Numbered from the stretch's first letter, positions 46,601 through 56,573 are shown. The stretch: 64,000 bases of DNA from Melieria omissa (GCA_963971225.1 OZ020268.1:57845900-57909899), one strand, 5' to 3'. Numbers and translations: made by a program. The notes: generated by a model from the sequence alone, not told the origin.

Positions 46601-49472
46601 GCAAAGCACTACAATAATAATGAAGTTGAATTTTTGATACACCAGGCATAAGTGGGTTAATGAGAACAAAGAAGAAGACTTTCATGTTTTGAGAAATTGT
46701 TTTTTGGAAATGTCAGTTTTTCAAATGCTCTCTTGTCATAATAAGGGTATGTCATCTACTTGCTTCACCTTGTTTATTTCATCATGTATTTCTCCTATAT
46801 TGTTAAATAATATATAATTTGTTCTGTATATTATTATTCATTAGTTTGTCCTACAACAAATATTTTTATATGAAATATATATTTTATTTTTTGCTATTCC
46901 ATAAAATTTCTGCTAATTGTTGAACAAAATGCACTCTTTTTTCTTTGGTTGCAAATTTTTTGCTTTGCAAATTTTTTCTCTGCAAATTTTTTTCAAATAC
47001 TTTTCTATATACAAGTTTTATATATAGATTTTGGTTACTCTTTTGGTTTTGTTTTTTTTTTTGCAGCTGATAATCTCCGCTTCAAGGGTCAGTGGCGATT
47101 AGTGCGCATGTAAAATAATGAAATATTTCTATCTCGCATGCAAAAACTATGTCTGATTTGTGCTCATTAAAAGATGCCACAGCGTCGATAAGTTTTAGAG
47201 ATTAATGAATATGGCGAAATGGTTGGATCGTTGACGTAAGTGCACCGTTAGAAAAATTAGTTAAATCAATTGTGTGTGTGTGTGTGGAACACATGCGGCT
47301 ATAAAACGCACTTTGAGCAGAGCGAATGGACTGAAAAATGAGTGGATAACGTTGTTGCTATGCCAACAAATGCTTGAAAAATGATTCAGATAAAACTTAA
47401 AAACAAAGTTTAAACAATTTGAAATTAAATTATTTCTCTCAATAAAAACACGATAAGTATTTGTTTTGACTTAAGAAAGGGGGAAAAGGGAAAACGACTT
47501 TATTGCATATAACAGCAAGATGAGTCTGAGTACATATCGGCTGGTATACAATTGTTTTAGACATTCATTGGGATTCTATTTTTTGAGGTTATGTTATATT
47601 AGATGAGGTAGTCTTCCCTACTGTTGTGGTAACACATAGGGCCTTTACTGGAATATGTGGGCATCACAAGCCACAAAACCCTAAACTAACTTAGAATACG
47701 TAAGGTTAGACAGTCTGAGTTAGGTTAGGTAGAAAAGTACACGCATGATTAATGCTTTGCACTATAAGTAAGTTCACCGATTAAAGTAAAAGCTATGACA
47801 AGCACTTTTAAATGTGAAACCGGGTTCTATTTCCGTTGTTATGAGTACATAAGGTTGTTTATTCTTTACGTCTTTGACAAAGATTATGTCGAAAGAAATT
47901 AAATAGTTTAGTTATCAATTTCTGATAACCGAAAAGCATAAACAAGTCTTTTCACAAATATAAAGAAAATATGTATCAAGTGGGAGACTTGGGTTCAGAA
48001 ATTTTGCACCTTACAATACTTTATGTCATCCAACCAACCAACAGTCGAGATACTAAAAACGACCTGCATCCTCGATCTGTATGAAGTCAGCAAGCAGTCG
48101 ATGTTTGCCCAGAAAGTCTTAGACTTACATCTCGTGCTTTCTTTTGTTCAGAAAGTTAACAAACAGCCAATATTTGCGATCAATATGCACTTTAGCAAAA
48201 TACTTTTGTTACCCAGAAAGTTATAGACTCACATTTCGTACTTTCGTTTGTTCGGAAAATCAACCCATCGCCATGTTGGATCACTATGAACTGTAAAGAG
48301 AGACTTTAGTTGCCTAGAAAGTTCGACATTTACACGTCGTAGTTTTTTCTGCAGAAAAATCTTCGTAAAGGAAGATTATTATGGCCCAATATTCCTCTTA
48401 ATCTCCCATATTCTTGTTACAATTTCATTCTTCCAGAAAGACAACGAACAGTCGATATGTTGGATCACAATGCATTGAAGAGAAAAATTGATGCTGCCCT
48501 GTTAGTCCGAAATTTACACGTCGTACTTTCTTTCGCCTAGAAAGTCAATAAACACCTGAGATACTGGACCAATAGGCTCTGCAGGGGGAGATTATTATGT
48601 CCCATAAAATCCTCTAATTCTTAGATATTCTTATTTTCCTTCCTCCAGCAAGTCAGAAAACAGTCGAAATATTGTATCAATAAACACTGTAAGTAAGTAA
48701 AATGTAGCGGAATGTGTTTTGCTTTAGTAGCTACGCTGGTTTTTGGACTGTCGCAGCAAATGTGTCGCTTCAATGGAAATTTTTAGACTTATCAAAACCA
48801 AATGCCTTACAAGAACTCAACAACATTCAAGCATCACTCTTAGTGTAGCGAGTTCACAGCCGAATAAACCTAATCTCTACAACAATGCAAGTAGCGCTGC
48901 TGCTTTCTATAAGCAAGGCCCATAACATGTTTCTAGCTGTCTTCCACTTTTCCCATAGTTTTTCAAAAAATTCCAACTATGTACCTCTGCATCTTCCATA
49001 TGTCCTTCGATATGCTCGAAATTTTGTTGGCGCCCGCATAGAAGTACTTGAGATGGCGTAACTGCACCACCTGCTCGGGAAAGTGTGTCAGCTGGTTGCC
49101 GCTCAGATTGAGCTCCTTCAGGCAGGCATTCTTCATGGCGAACGTCTTCGGCAGCGACTTGTTGGTCAGTTTGTTGTTTTTGGCAATGAGTGTGACCAGC
49201 GGCAGCTGGCAGATGGCTTCCGGCAGCTGCGTCAGACTATTCGAGCTCAAATCGAGCACCTTCAGATTGACGAACTTCTTGATGGTGAGCGGAAGTTGCG
49301 TGAGCCGATTGTGGTTCAGCAGCACCGTTTCAATGTCCTTGTGCGTCTTGAGCGCACGCTTCGAGTGGAGATCATCGTCGAATGTTATTTCGGTGAGATT
49401 CATGCGGCCGTAGTCGAGCGTCTTTTGCTCGCGCGAGTCCGTGTCGCTGCTGTCCGATGTGTAGACTTCCAT
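40647..49472 (-). CDS. Lrrc58: leucine-rich repeat-containing protein 58 (LRRC58) homologue
   Basis: Probably a soluble LRR adaptor; the exact partner is not visible from the sequence. Three exons, 49472-48985, 41285-41069 and 41009-40647, join in frame (phase 2, then 0) to 355 residues, close to the vertebrate protein. Residues 1-44 are acidic/serine-rich. Residues about 45-235 hold around eight LRRs (LKVLDLSSNSLTQLP, LKELNLSGNQLTHFP, LKSLLLHKNRLKHLP). Residues 236-355 are the LRRC58-specific tail: SLRDNPLVVRFV, LLEYLNSANCCV and a cysteine cluster (Cys291, 292, 297, 315, 327, 331) that could bind metal. Intron 1 is 7.7 kb (41286-48984) and has collected a SINE, a folded Tc1 element, a P-like element and a nested MITE; intron 2 is 59 nt. 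The ATG at 49472 opens the acidic N-terminus. No lesions seen. Confidence 0.93.
43270..43568 (-). mobile_element. SINE type A, near full-length
   Basis: Reverse orientation relative to the copy at 16299. The head with GTGGCTCAGTTGG (A-box) and GGTTCAAAT (degenerate B-box) lies at the right end, and the GGCCTTAGTCTCG block and AATTAATT tail at the left. About 30 bp between the core and the 3' part are missing. TTATATATA on both flanks is a possible target duplication. Confidence 0.88.
43631..45270. mobile_element. Tc1-like element rearranged into a long multi-hairpin foldback
   Basis: The outer ends are inverted (CAGCTGCGGTCAAAATAATA / CAGTTGCGGTCAAAATAATA), with TA at 43629-43630 and 45271-45272. 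A second copy of the end motif (GGTCAAAAAAATAGTAG) lies about 200 bp inside each end, the IR/DR arrangement of some Tc1 elements. The left arm (43631 to about 44365) is almost the exact reverse complement of the right arm (about 44536-45270). Between them lie a partial sense copy (44379-44482) and a short antisense piece (44483-44520), giving two symmetry axes near 44372 and 44530. The 5' half of the transposase is absent. Confidence 0.88.
44052..44363 (-). pseudogene. C-terminal fragment of a Tc1-type transposase
   Basis: The frame contains WVFQQDYNLKHT (second catalytic Asp) and WLAQSPDFNIIKNLW. In active relatives the latter reads NPIENLW with the catalytic Glu; here that position is Lys. 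The first Asp region is missing. The right arm holds the same segment on the plus strand with frame shifts. Confidence 0.85.
45575..46266. mobile_element. MITE with CCAGTAA motif array (copy 1), nested in the P-like element
   Basis: Ends TAGGTCTGTTTGGC / GCCAAACAGACCTA; the right end is duplicated in tandem (46233-46246, 46253-46266). Inside, CCAGTAA or its complement occurs about six times. A second, inverted copy lies at 53143-53796. Short frames here are conserved between copies only because the DNA is, and I do not call them genes. Confidence 0.8.
46360..46545 (+). pseudogene. truncated THAP-like zinc-finger start inside the P-like element
   Basis: The ATG at 46360 opens MPSRCFLCKTAHGN..., the Cys-x2-Cys beginning typical of THAP DNA-binding domains, including the N-terminus of P transposases. 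The Cys-x2-His half and the catalytic domain are missing and the frame ends after 61 residues. The similar start in the element at 61095 supports a common coding origin. Confidence 0.55.
46796..47999. other. intron 1 sequence of the LRRC58-like gene, no insertion resolved
   Basis: AT-rich. A stretch at 47590-47740 ends in GGTTAGGTTAGG and resembles, weakly, the 3' part of SINE B; it may be an old remnant. Confidence 0.3.
48000..48710. repeat. diverged tandem repeats, unit about 100 bp
   Basis: Phrases like CCCAGAAAGTYWTAGAC, TTACACGTCGTACTTTC, CAGAAAGTCAACAAACAGTC and GATATGTTGGATCA return around 48040, 48095, 48164, 48265, 48449, 48558 and 48660. Spacing is irregular and copies are heavily diverged. 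Confidence 0.6.
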
Positions 49473-51898
49473 TTTGGTTTTTGTTTTTGTAACTGAGTGA
49501 CTGACTTGATGTGATTTTTGAAAAGGATTTTAATGATTTGTTGTTGTCTTGATTTTTAGTTGTTATTAGTGCGCAAAATTGCCACCAGCTGCCAATTTTT
49601 ACGGCAACAAATTCGACCAAAAACACTTTCACATTACTAAATATTTATTGTTGCTGCTGCTGCGGCTGGTGTGGCGTTTGGCAAGTGGTTCGCGCTGCCA
49701 CCGTTCAAGACGATTCGCGCAGCGGCTTCCGTTCCGTTCACTGAAACGTTCGATACGCTTGTGCGCTGTCGCGTGGCTTGTCCGATTCTCAAAGCGATCG
49801 CTTTTTGAGTGCGCGCGCTGTGTGCTTTGCGAAACTTTTTTGAATGTGTGTTTTTCTCTTTTTGTTTCTAAATGACTTAGCACACTTATATGTTGTTGTT
49901 GTCACGGGTATTTACTGTGTCTGTTGGTGTTTACGGTTGTGCACATTCTCGTCGTCTTTTTGCACTGTTAGTATTAAAGTGTGTCTGGCTGTACGTAGAG
50001 CAGGTCGTTGGCTAATCTGAGCAACAGACAGACAGCGACAGTGGCTGTTCTTTCAAAAAAATCATTGTGTACACAGCTAAAGTTTCAGTTATGGCAGTGG
50101 CTTGAAATTATTCAATTGAAAAGTGTAATTTGGGGCGCTAGGTTCGGGCAAATTGAGGCAGAGAAGAAGCAAAGAAATGTTTATATATTTAAAATATATA
50201 TTAGAAAATATCAAACTTGCAAACCACGCGAAACTGAAGCAAAACCTATTCACATACTCGCCGGTTGACCATGAACAAAGAAATTTTGTAATATTTTGGG
50301 AAAATAAAATTCAATTCAACACGATTCCCAAAATGGCACTTTTGTCCTTAGCCACATTCGCTTCGCCCTATAAATAATCGCATTTATTTTGTGGCAATCA
50401 ATTTTTATGTTAATGAGATTTGTAAAAAAGAAAACATTATACGCCGCGCTTTGTTACGTACTCGCGCACGTCGCGTCTTATCAAAAATATTTATGTTATT
50501 TTCAAACTTAAGTGCACTTAATTATTGGCGCATTTTGTAAAGTCATCGCTTTAATTGTTTAATGGAACTTAACAAATAAATAAATAATAAGCGCACAAAC
50601 GCCCCCTAAGCAGTGCATCTGTTGTTCGCCCCATTCGGTGTTTTGGCAAATTGTCGCGAAATTTCTAATCGCAAAGAGCTCTTACGGTCTGACCTCGAGA
50701 GAACCAACAGCGCAATTAAGACAAAATACAGAAAGAGGGAGGGAGAGAGATTTCTCGCAATCGGCTACAGGACTTTGGCCAAACGAGACAAAATATTATC
50801 TATTAAAATAATTAAATTATTTACTACTTTGTAGGCATTTTATTTTTGATTGATATATAAAAATATTTTTATTATTTACTTAGTTGGTAATAGGTTGTGT
50901 TAAGGATTTTAGATACAATAATTCACTTCATAAACCTAGTAAAAATTTTTCTTAACAAAGATGTATTGAACTAAAAGATTTATTATAAACAAAATTTGTT
51001 TAATGATAAAATAAAATCTGAAACCGTGAGCATTGTTTTTTCTTGAAACTATCATAATTTGTTATTGTTTATTAAAATTTGTTCGTAATTAAAATTTTTA
51101 ATACTTTTCACTAAACTTCAAGCAAAAGCATTTCACTGAATATTAAATAATTTATTTTTAATAAACATAGGCAGTTCGATTGAGATGCATTTTTGTTTGC
51201 CATGCGTCAGAAAATTTGTTAGTATTAGAAAAAGTTTTCAAAAAGACCTTAAAACTAACTATTACGTTATATCTCATAACTAATTCTCAACTAGTTGGTT
51301 TTAAGTCTTTATAAAGGATTCAAATTTCACTCCGAAGATTCATTAAATGTTATAAAAATGAGATTTTTACTGTTAGTCACAAAAGTTTATATAAATAATT
51401 CATTAAAATCAGCCGAGCTGTTTTATAGTTTATATAGAAACTATTGAAATATCGAATCTCACTGTCAACACAACAATAATACGTGGTGGCAGTTGCTTCA
51501 GCGTGGTTCAGCAGTGTGTATTCACAATTTACAACTAAGCATTTTTACTTATAGAAAAGTGTACGTATATAATTGGAAGTATTGTGGTTGTCTTTACAAT
51601 AAAAACTTTTTACATTAGATAAATTGTTAGTGGAGAAAAGTCTGCCACGCCACCAGGCATTGTTTGCTTTTGAGTGTAACAGTTTGAAACAGCGTCAACA
51701 CTTGAAGCGCGTATCTCAACCATTAAAATTAATTTGTAGATTCCATCGAAATGTAACTATGGCAAGCGGGCAGACTAGCGAGGAAAGAAAATAGTTAAAG
51801 CTTTTTCGTTGTAGTAGCGGCAAGGAACTTTACACTTGAAAATCTCGCGTGTAAGAGACATCTGCCAGAAGCGCAAAACTGACAGTTGCATGCCACTG
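49473..51898. other. between LRRC58 start and GlcAT-I stop
   Basis: 49640-49850 is GC-richer with many CG dinucleotides and is the likely promoter/5' UTR of the LRRC58-like gene (minus strand). 50840-51480 is very AT-rich. No other gene supported. Confidence 0.4.
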
Positions 51899-52895
51899 CT
51901 AAACCTCCATGTCCGTATCCGAGTGCTTGCCGCTTTTGATGAGCACTGCCTCCGCATTGAGATTTGGCTTCTCGGTGCGCGTATGCCACACCAGCACATC
52001 ACGACAACTGTTCGCCAGCGGCTGCAGCTCCTTTACGGTGGTGAGGTGTCGCAGAATTTCGCTCTCCTGATAGCCGCGCTGCACCTCGTACGCGAATTGC
52101 GCTTGCGGGTAGCGAAACAGCAGATCGCTGCTAATGCCAAAGGCAGCCATGTCAATGGGAAATGGCCGATCCGGTTGCCAGGCTGCATTGAATCCCACCA
52201 CCTTGGCATTGCCTGCACTAAGCAGTGGCCTCTCCACCATTAGGCCTCCCACCAGGCCCACTGGCCAAACGCCGACGCGACCACGGTCGATTTTTGTCAT
52301 CTCCACAAATAGCTCGACGCTGTAGGTGTTGTCGTCGTCCATGAAGAAGATGATGCTGTGCGGCTCCGGATCAACGTTGGCGCGTAGCCAGCTGAGCGCC
52401 AGATTGCGCTGTTCGACGCCGCGCGGTTTCAGCCAATTGGGATCTTTTTTGCCCCGTTCGAAGGCGGGCGGCGTTTTGATGTTGAGCTGCGTGGCGCGAT
52501 TCTGCAGAGCGGCGCGCTCCAGCAAGTTGCGAACCAGCGGCGTTGTCGTGTTCGAATCTTCTACAAGTATCCAATACAGATTGGGCACCAGCATGAAAAT
52601 GTGCGAGAGTCTGCATGGGCAGAAGAGCAAGCGAGATGAATGAGTCATTGCGCGAGTTTTGCTGAATATTCAAGGCTCACCTGGTGAGTTCCGCCTTCTG
52701 CGTTGGACGCTTGTAGGTGGGTGTCACAGCATAGATGGTGGGCAGCTGTTGGTCCTGCTGTTTGGCGTACATGACCTGCAGGTACTCGGGCCCCTGACAG
52801 CTGCGTTTACCATTGCGATGCACCAGCAACAACACCACCAGGAATACAATGATCAGCACGAGCACTTGTCGCGGACGTATTCGCATCTCAGTCAT
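51899..52895 (-). CDS. GlcAT-I: galactosylgalactosylxylosylprotein 3-beta-glucuronosyltransferase I (GlcAT-I, GT43)
   Basis: Golgi type II membrane enzyme that adds glucuronic acid from UDP-GlcA to the Gal-Gal-Xyl stub, finishing the linker on which heparan and chondroitin sulfate are built. Exons 52895-52681 and 52610-51899 (70-nt intron, phase 2) give 308 residues, the family's usual length. Residues about 10-26 are the membrane anchor. Family residues are all present: AVTPTYKRPTQKAEL (53-70 region), VED (88-90), PRGVEQRN, the metal-binding DDD at 163-165, WPVGLVGG, Trp216 and Arg220 in the acceptor loop, Asp225, the base Glu254, and HTRTEKP (His281, Arg283). The protein ends in EV like its relatives. 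The ATG at 52895 precedes the anchor. A diverged copy lies 2.7 kb to the right on the same strand. Confidence 0.95.
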
Positions 52896-53142
52896 GTTCG
52901 TGGCAATTTTGCTGCTACTCTGGTGCTCGCGAAGTGGCTAGTAAGCGGCGGTCTTGCATAAAAACATACAACCATTCACAAATAGCTATAAATAAGCTTG
53001 CAAAGTAAACAAAATCTCGACTGATGACACGAGCTCGCACAGATAGCAAACCAACAAGAAAACAGCAGGGAAATAGCTTTTTTGACATTTCACAGTCAGG
53101 GTTGCAAGCGAATGTTCCCATCGGTGGTTTGCGGTGAAGCAA
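52896..53142. other. upstream region of GlcAT-I
   Basis: Only about 250 bp separate the GlcAT-I start from a MITE, so the core promoter must be compact or extend through the MITE. No clear TATA element. Confidence 0.35.
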
Positions 53143-53796
53143 TAGGTCTGTTTGGCAGAGAATAATTTGTACGAATTTGTTCAAATTTTTACTGGATCCT
53201 GTTTGTTGACGCCAAATCTCCAGTAACGAGGGAGTAACTGAGAGCGTAAAGTGACAGTTCGTTTCGTGAGAACTTGCAAGTTTTTACTGGAGAAATTTTG
53301 TCCAGTAACTTTTTGCCAGTAAGAAAAAGAACAAGAAAAACATATGACTGGCTGCCATATGATCGACTGCAAGGAAACATAAATTTTGAAAACATTTGGA
53401 GGCAAATGAAAACAGCAAAGAAATTGTGTGTTCGCAAGTCTGTTGACCCACAACCGTCTTGCTCAGCTTTACCCGCTGAAGCTGAAAGGGAAGAATTACA
53501 GATTGAGCGCATCGAACTATTTGCATTTTGCATTAAAAGTCTGATTTAACTTAATTTTCCCTACCACTTCAAACCTCAAATGAAACTTTTAGATCAGCTG
53601 TTTCGTTCTTTAACCCTCCTGTTTACACCCTTTTTACTGTGTAGTGTGAGTGAGCCAAGTCCCAGTGGTGTAACCAAGAGTTAAAACTTGCAAATTCTTA
53701 CAAATTGCTGTTTGTTCACATTTTTGGATAGTTTCATTTTTGGGAGCGTAAGCTCGCTTACTCTCCTGATATTTTTTAGACTATTTTTCAGACCTA
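53143..53796. mobile_element. MITE with CCAGTAA motif array (copy 2)
   Basis: 654-bp inverted relative of 45575-46266, with ends TAGGTCTGTTTGGC and (shortened) CAGACCTA. It keeps five or more CCAGTAA/TTACTGG motifs. It lies directly upstream of GlcAT-I. Confidence 0.8.
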
Positions 53797-54402
53797 ATGT
53801 TAGTTTAATACTACGTTTAGATTGAGCCCAAATGCGTAGTTTGAGATGAGTCATTTCAAAGTGTTTACATTGCCTCATTCGCATTGCATTTTGTTTGGCA
53901 GCTAATGCCAAATGCTCAATGCTCATGTCCTCTTGCCGCAGCTCATAGATCAGCGCTTCTCCGGCTGCTGACTAACAGTCAAACCTAAATTGGAGCGTCA
54001 GCGGCAAGCAACTGTCAAAATTGCTTCATGCCCATACAAATTGTATGGGGCAAACCGCAATTGAAACGCTCTGACGCCGAGCTATTCGAATTTCCAATTT
54101 TGACAGCGCGTTAGCAGTTGAAGTTGGCTGCGACAAACAAAAACGCCTGTGATTTATATTTGATTTGATTTAAATTGTGAGGAATTTATTCAAATAAGAG
54201 CTAAGTTTTGCAAAATAATAATAGTTTGTTGGGTTTTTGGCAACTAAACAGATATTTTTTTGACATTTGTTTTCATTTCATGATTTTGACAATCCCAACG
54301 CAACGCTTTAATTTCGGTATGCCGCACTGAGCGAGAGCGATCCTTTTTTGCTGCCTCTATGTTCTACACACTGCAATATTTGAATACAAATATATTACAA
54401 AC
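53797..54402. other. spacer between the two GlcAT genes
   Basis: Contains a hairpin-like stretch around 53990-54110: GGAGCGTCAGCGGC against GCTCTGACGCCGAGC, with a CCCATAC/GTATGGG stem at the tip. No gene. Confidence 0.35.
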
Positions 54403-54599
54403 CATGGTTAAACTGTAAGGTTGTAGCAAGCCACCGGGTGATCGTTTATGACTTTTGTCAAAATCGTCGGTGTGCTGTGTTGCTGCATCGGTTGAAATGA
54501 AAATACCTGACTGAAAACAACTGACCTGAGCACTTTTCCCGTTTTTTCACTCAAATACAGCACAGTTGCGGGATGCTATAACCTTATTATTGAACCATG
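54403..54599. mobile_element. short P-like MITE with perfect 8-bp duplication
   Basis: 197 bp with ~28-bp imperfect inverted ends CATGGTTAAACTGTAAGGTT / CATGGTTCAATAATAAGGTT, both continuing to TAGCA..CC. TTACAAAC flanks exactly on both sides (54395-54402, 54600-54607). The 8-bp target and the CATG...TAAGGT start resemble P-superfamily ends, but no coding trace remains. Confidence 0.7.
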
Positions 54600-54611
54600 T
54601 TACAAACCTTA

Positions 54612-55064
54612 GCCTAGGCGTATACGGACACGAAGGCCGCACACGCAGCACAGCTCAGCGTAGTTCAATTTTTTGTAAATAATGCAGTACCATATGACAG
54701 CGTATACAGCGACATAGTCGCTTGCGGCGGAGAGACGTGCCTGCGCACAACTGCGTCTCGTTGTAGTTGAAATATAGTTTCCTACGCGCAGCCGACACGT
54801 TCTCTTGCAAAAATTGAAGAATAAATTGAAAAAGTGCGTGGACAGCGCATATTACACTCATATTATATTATATAGGTTATATTTCAAAGTCTGATTCAGA
54901 AAATAACTCTTTTTACTGGGTTTATGGAATGAATACGGAACACGTGTGCTGGTTTTCCGAGATTCGTTTACGCTGTTCAAACATTTGCTGCGTAACACAG
55001 TTTAATTTGCGTTGTGCTGCCCTGTGCTGTGTTGTGCGGTCTGCGTCTCCGTATACGCCTAGGC
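54612..55064. mobile_element. MITE with TTA target duplication
   Basis: 453 bp with ends GCCTAGGCGTATACGGA inverted at the right, similarity continuing for about 50 bp (CCGCACA..GCAGCACAG), and TTA at 54609-54611 and 55065-55067. PIF/Harbinger type is suggested by the target. It begins within 5 bp of the P-like MITE's duplication. Confidence 0.78.
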
Positions 55065-55067
55065 TTA

Positions 55068-55623
55068 CATGCTAAGCTATTCTGCATATTTGAAGCAGAC
55101 GAAAATTTCCATTCAAATTTTCATTTTGATAAATTTCATTTGTTTTGATTTTGAACTGTCAAAAAGAAGTAATAAAAGGTGAAAAATAGAATTGCAACAA
55201 AGTTGGTTATTATAAAAAAGCTGACATTGTAGTTGCTCACAATATTGCTTACGCAAGCATTTGCAGGTTAAGAAACCAGCAAACAGCGCCATCTATCGAG
55301 GAGTAGCATCCTAAAGCAAAGTCTTTCATTACCCCAGACAATGAAAATTGTATGTGCCATTGTGCTCAGTAGGACATACGACAGTTGGTTTCTCAGGCAC
55401 CAATGTGGCTGGTGTGACTTTTATTTGGCGCTGTAAATGTAGCGGCTAACGGTCCTAATCAGTACAAATTAAAGAGTTGAATTCCAAGTTTTAATCGAAA
55501 TTTATTTGTATTTCTGTGACAGTTATATTAAATAATTTGCATCTTTCCCCACATAAAGTAATGGAAGTAGAGTGGAGTGCGCAAGGAGTTCCCTTTTTAT
55601 TGGTGAGTTCATATAAAATGACG
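55068..55623. other. 3' flank of the GlcAT-I paralogue
   Basis: No gene. Presumably contains the 3' UTR of the minus-strand paralogue in its right part. Confidence 0.4.
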
Positions 55624-56573
55624 CTACACCTCTATGCCCACGTCGGAGTGTCTTCCACGCTGGTTGATTGCCTGCTCCTCGGTTAGAATGGGTGCCTCGG
55701 TGCACGTGTGCCACACCAGCACATCGCGGCACCGATTCGCCAGCGGCTGCAGTTGGCGTCGCTTGATCAAGGATTGCAAGATGTGGCTCTCCCCGTGGAG
55801 CAAGTCGACTGGGTATTGGAATTGCACATGCGGGTGCTGAAACAGCAGATCGGTGCTGATCGCAAAGGCGGCCATGTCAATGTGGTTGTAGCCTTCCACA
55901 GTGTTTTTTGTAGCACTGAGCGTTGGCTTCTCCACCATTAGGCCGTCCGCCAGGCCGACTGGCCAAATTCCAGCGTGGCTTGGCTCGATTTGTGTCATTT
56001 CCTCGAAAAGTTCGAGGCTGTACGCACGCTCCTCGTCCATGAAGAAGACAATGCTCTGCGGCTCCGGGTCGACGTTGGCACGTATCCAAGCCAGCGCCAG
56101 ATTGCGCTGCGCGGTGTTACGTGGCTGCGGCCACTCGGAATTGTTGTGCTTGGTGGGTGGTGTCAGGATGTTCAGGTGTGTAGCGCGTTCCTGCAGGCCA
56201 GTGCGCTGCAGCAAGTTGCGCACCAGCGCTGTTTTCGTATTCGCATCCTCGACCAGTATCCAATGCAGATTGGGCACCAGCATGAAAATGTGCGAGAGCC
56301 TGTTGTGGCAGATGAGTCACTGCATGAATTTTGCTGAATAATGACAACTCACCTGGTGAGTTCCGCCTTCTGCGTGGGACGCTGGTAGGTAGTCGTCACG
56401 GCATAGATGATTGGCAGCCCCCGATTAAGATGCTTGGCGTACATGGCCTGCAGGTACTCGGGTTCCTGGCAGCTGCTTTTGCCGTTGTAGTACGCCAGCA
56501 GCAGCACAAGCACCAGCACAGAGGCCAATATGACCAGTTGCGTCGAAAGCACGCGCACGCCGCAAATTATCAT
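55624..56573 (-). CDS. diverged GlcAT-I paralogue, probable pseudoenzyme
   Basis: Exons 56573-56353 and 56299-55624 (53-nt intron at the same phase-2 site as GlcAT-I) give 298 residues without stops or frameshifts. The frame also runs upstream of the ATG at 56573, but only from a non-ATG codon; the chosen start aligns with GlcAT-I and precedes the membrane anchor (~11-27). Kept: TYQRPTQKAEL, VED (90-92), QRN, WPVGL, IDMAAF, Glu244, VWHT. Changed: the metal motif DDD is Asp162-Glu163-Glu164; the acceptor loop with Trp216/Arg220 of GlcAT-I is removed by a net 9-residue in-frame deletion; HTRTEKP is HTCTEAP; PRGVEQRN is PRNTAQRN. These positions bind Mn, UDP-GlcA and acceptor in the human enzyme. 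I infer loss of normal transferase activity. It could be a decaying gene or a repurposed one; the intact frame favours some constraint or recent divergence. Confidence 0.85.

Larger units (their letters stand above)
45503..46786 (+). mobile_element. P-element-like non-autonomous element (copy 1), with nested MITE
   Basis: Inverted ends CTTGATGAAATAAACAAGG / CATGATGAAATAAACAAGG continue as GTGAAGCAAGTAG. The start closely matches the Drosophila P terminal repeat (CATGATGAAATAACATAAGG). A 9-bp direct repeat TATTTCTCC flanks it (45494-45502, 46787-46795). ATACCCTTAT lies just inside both ends (45553-45562, inverted 46741-46750). Without the 692-bp MITE nested at 45575 the element is about 590 bp. 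It sits in intron 1 of the LRRC58-like gene. Confidence 0.8.
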
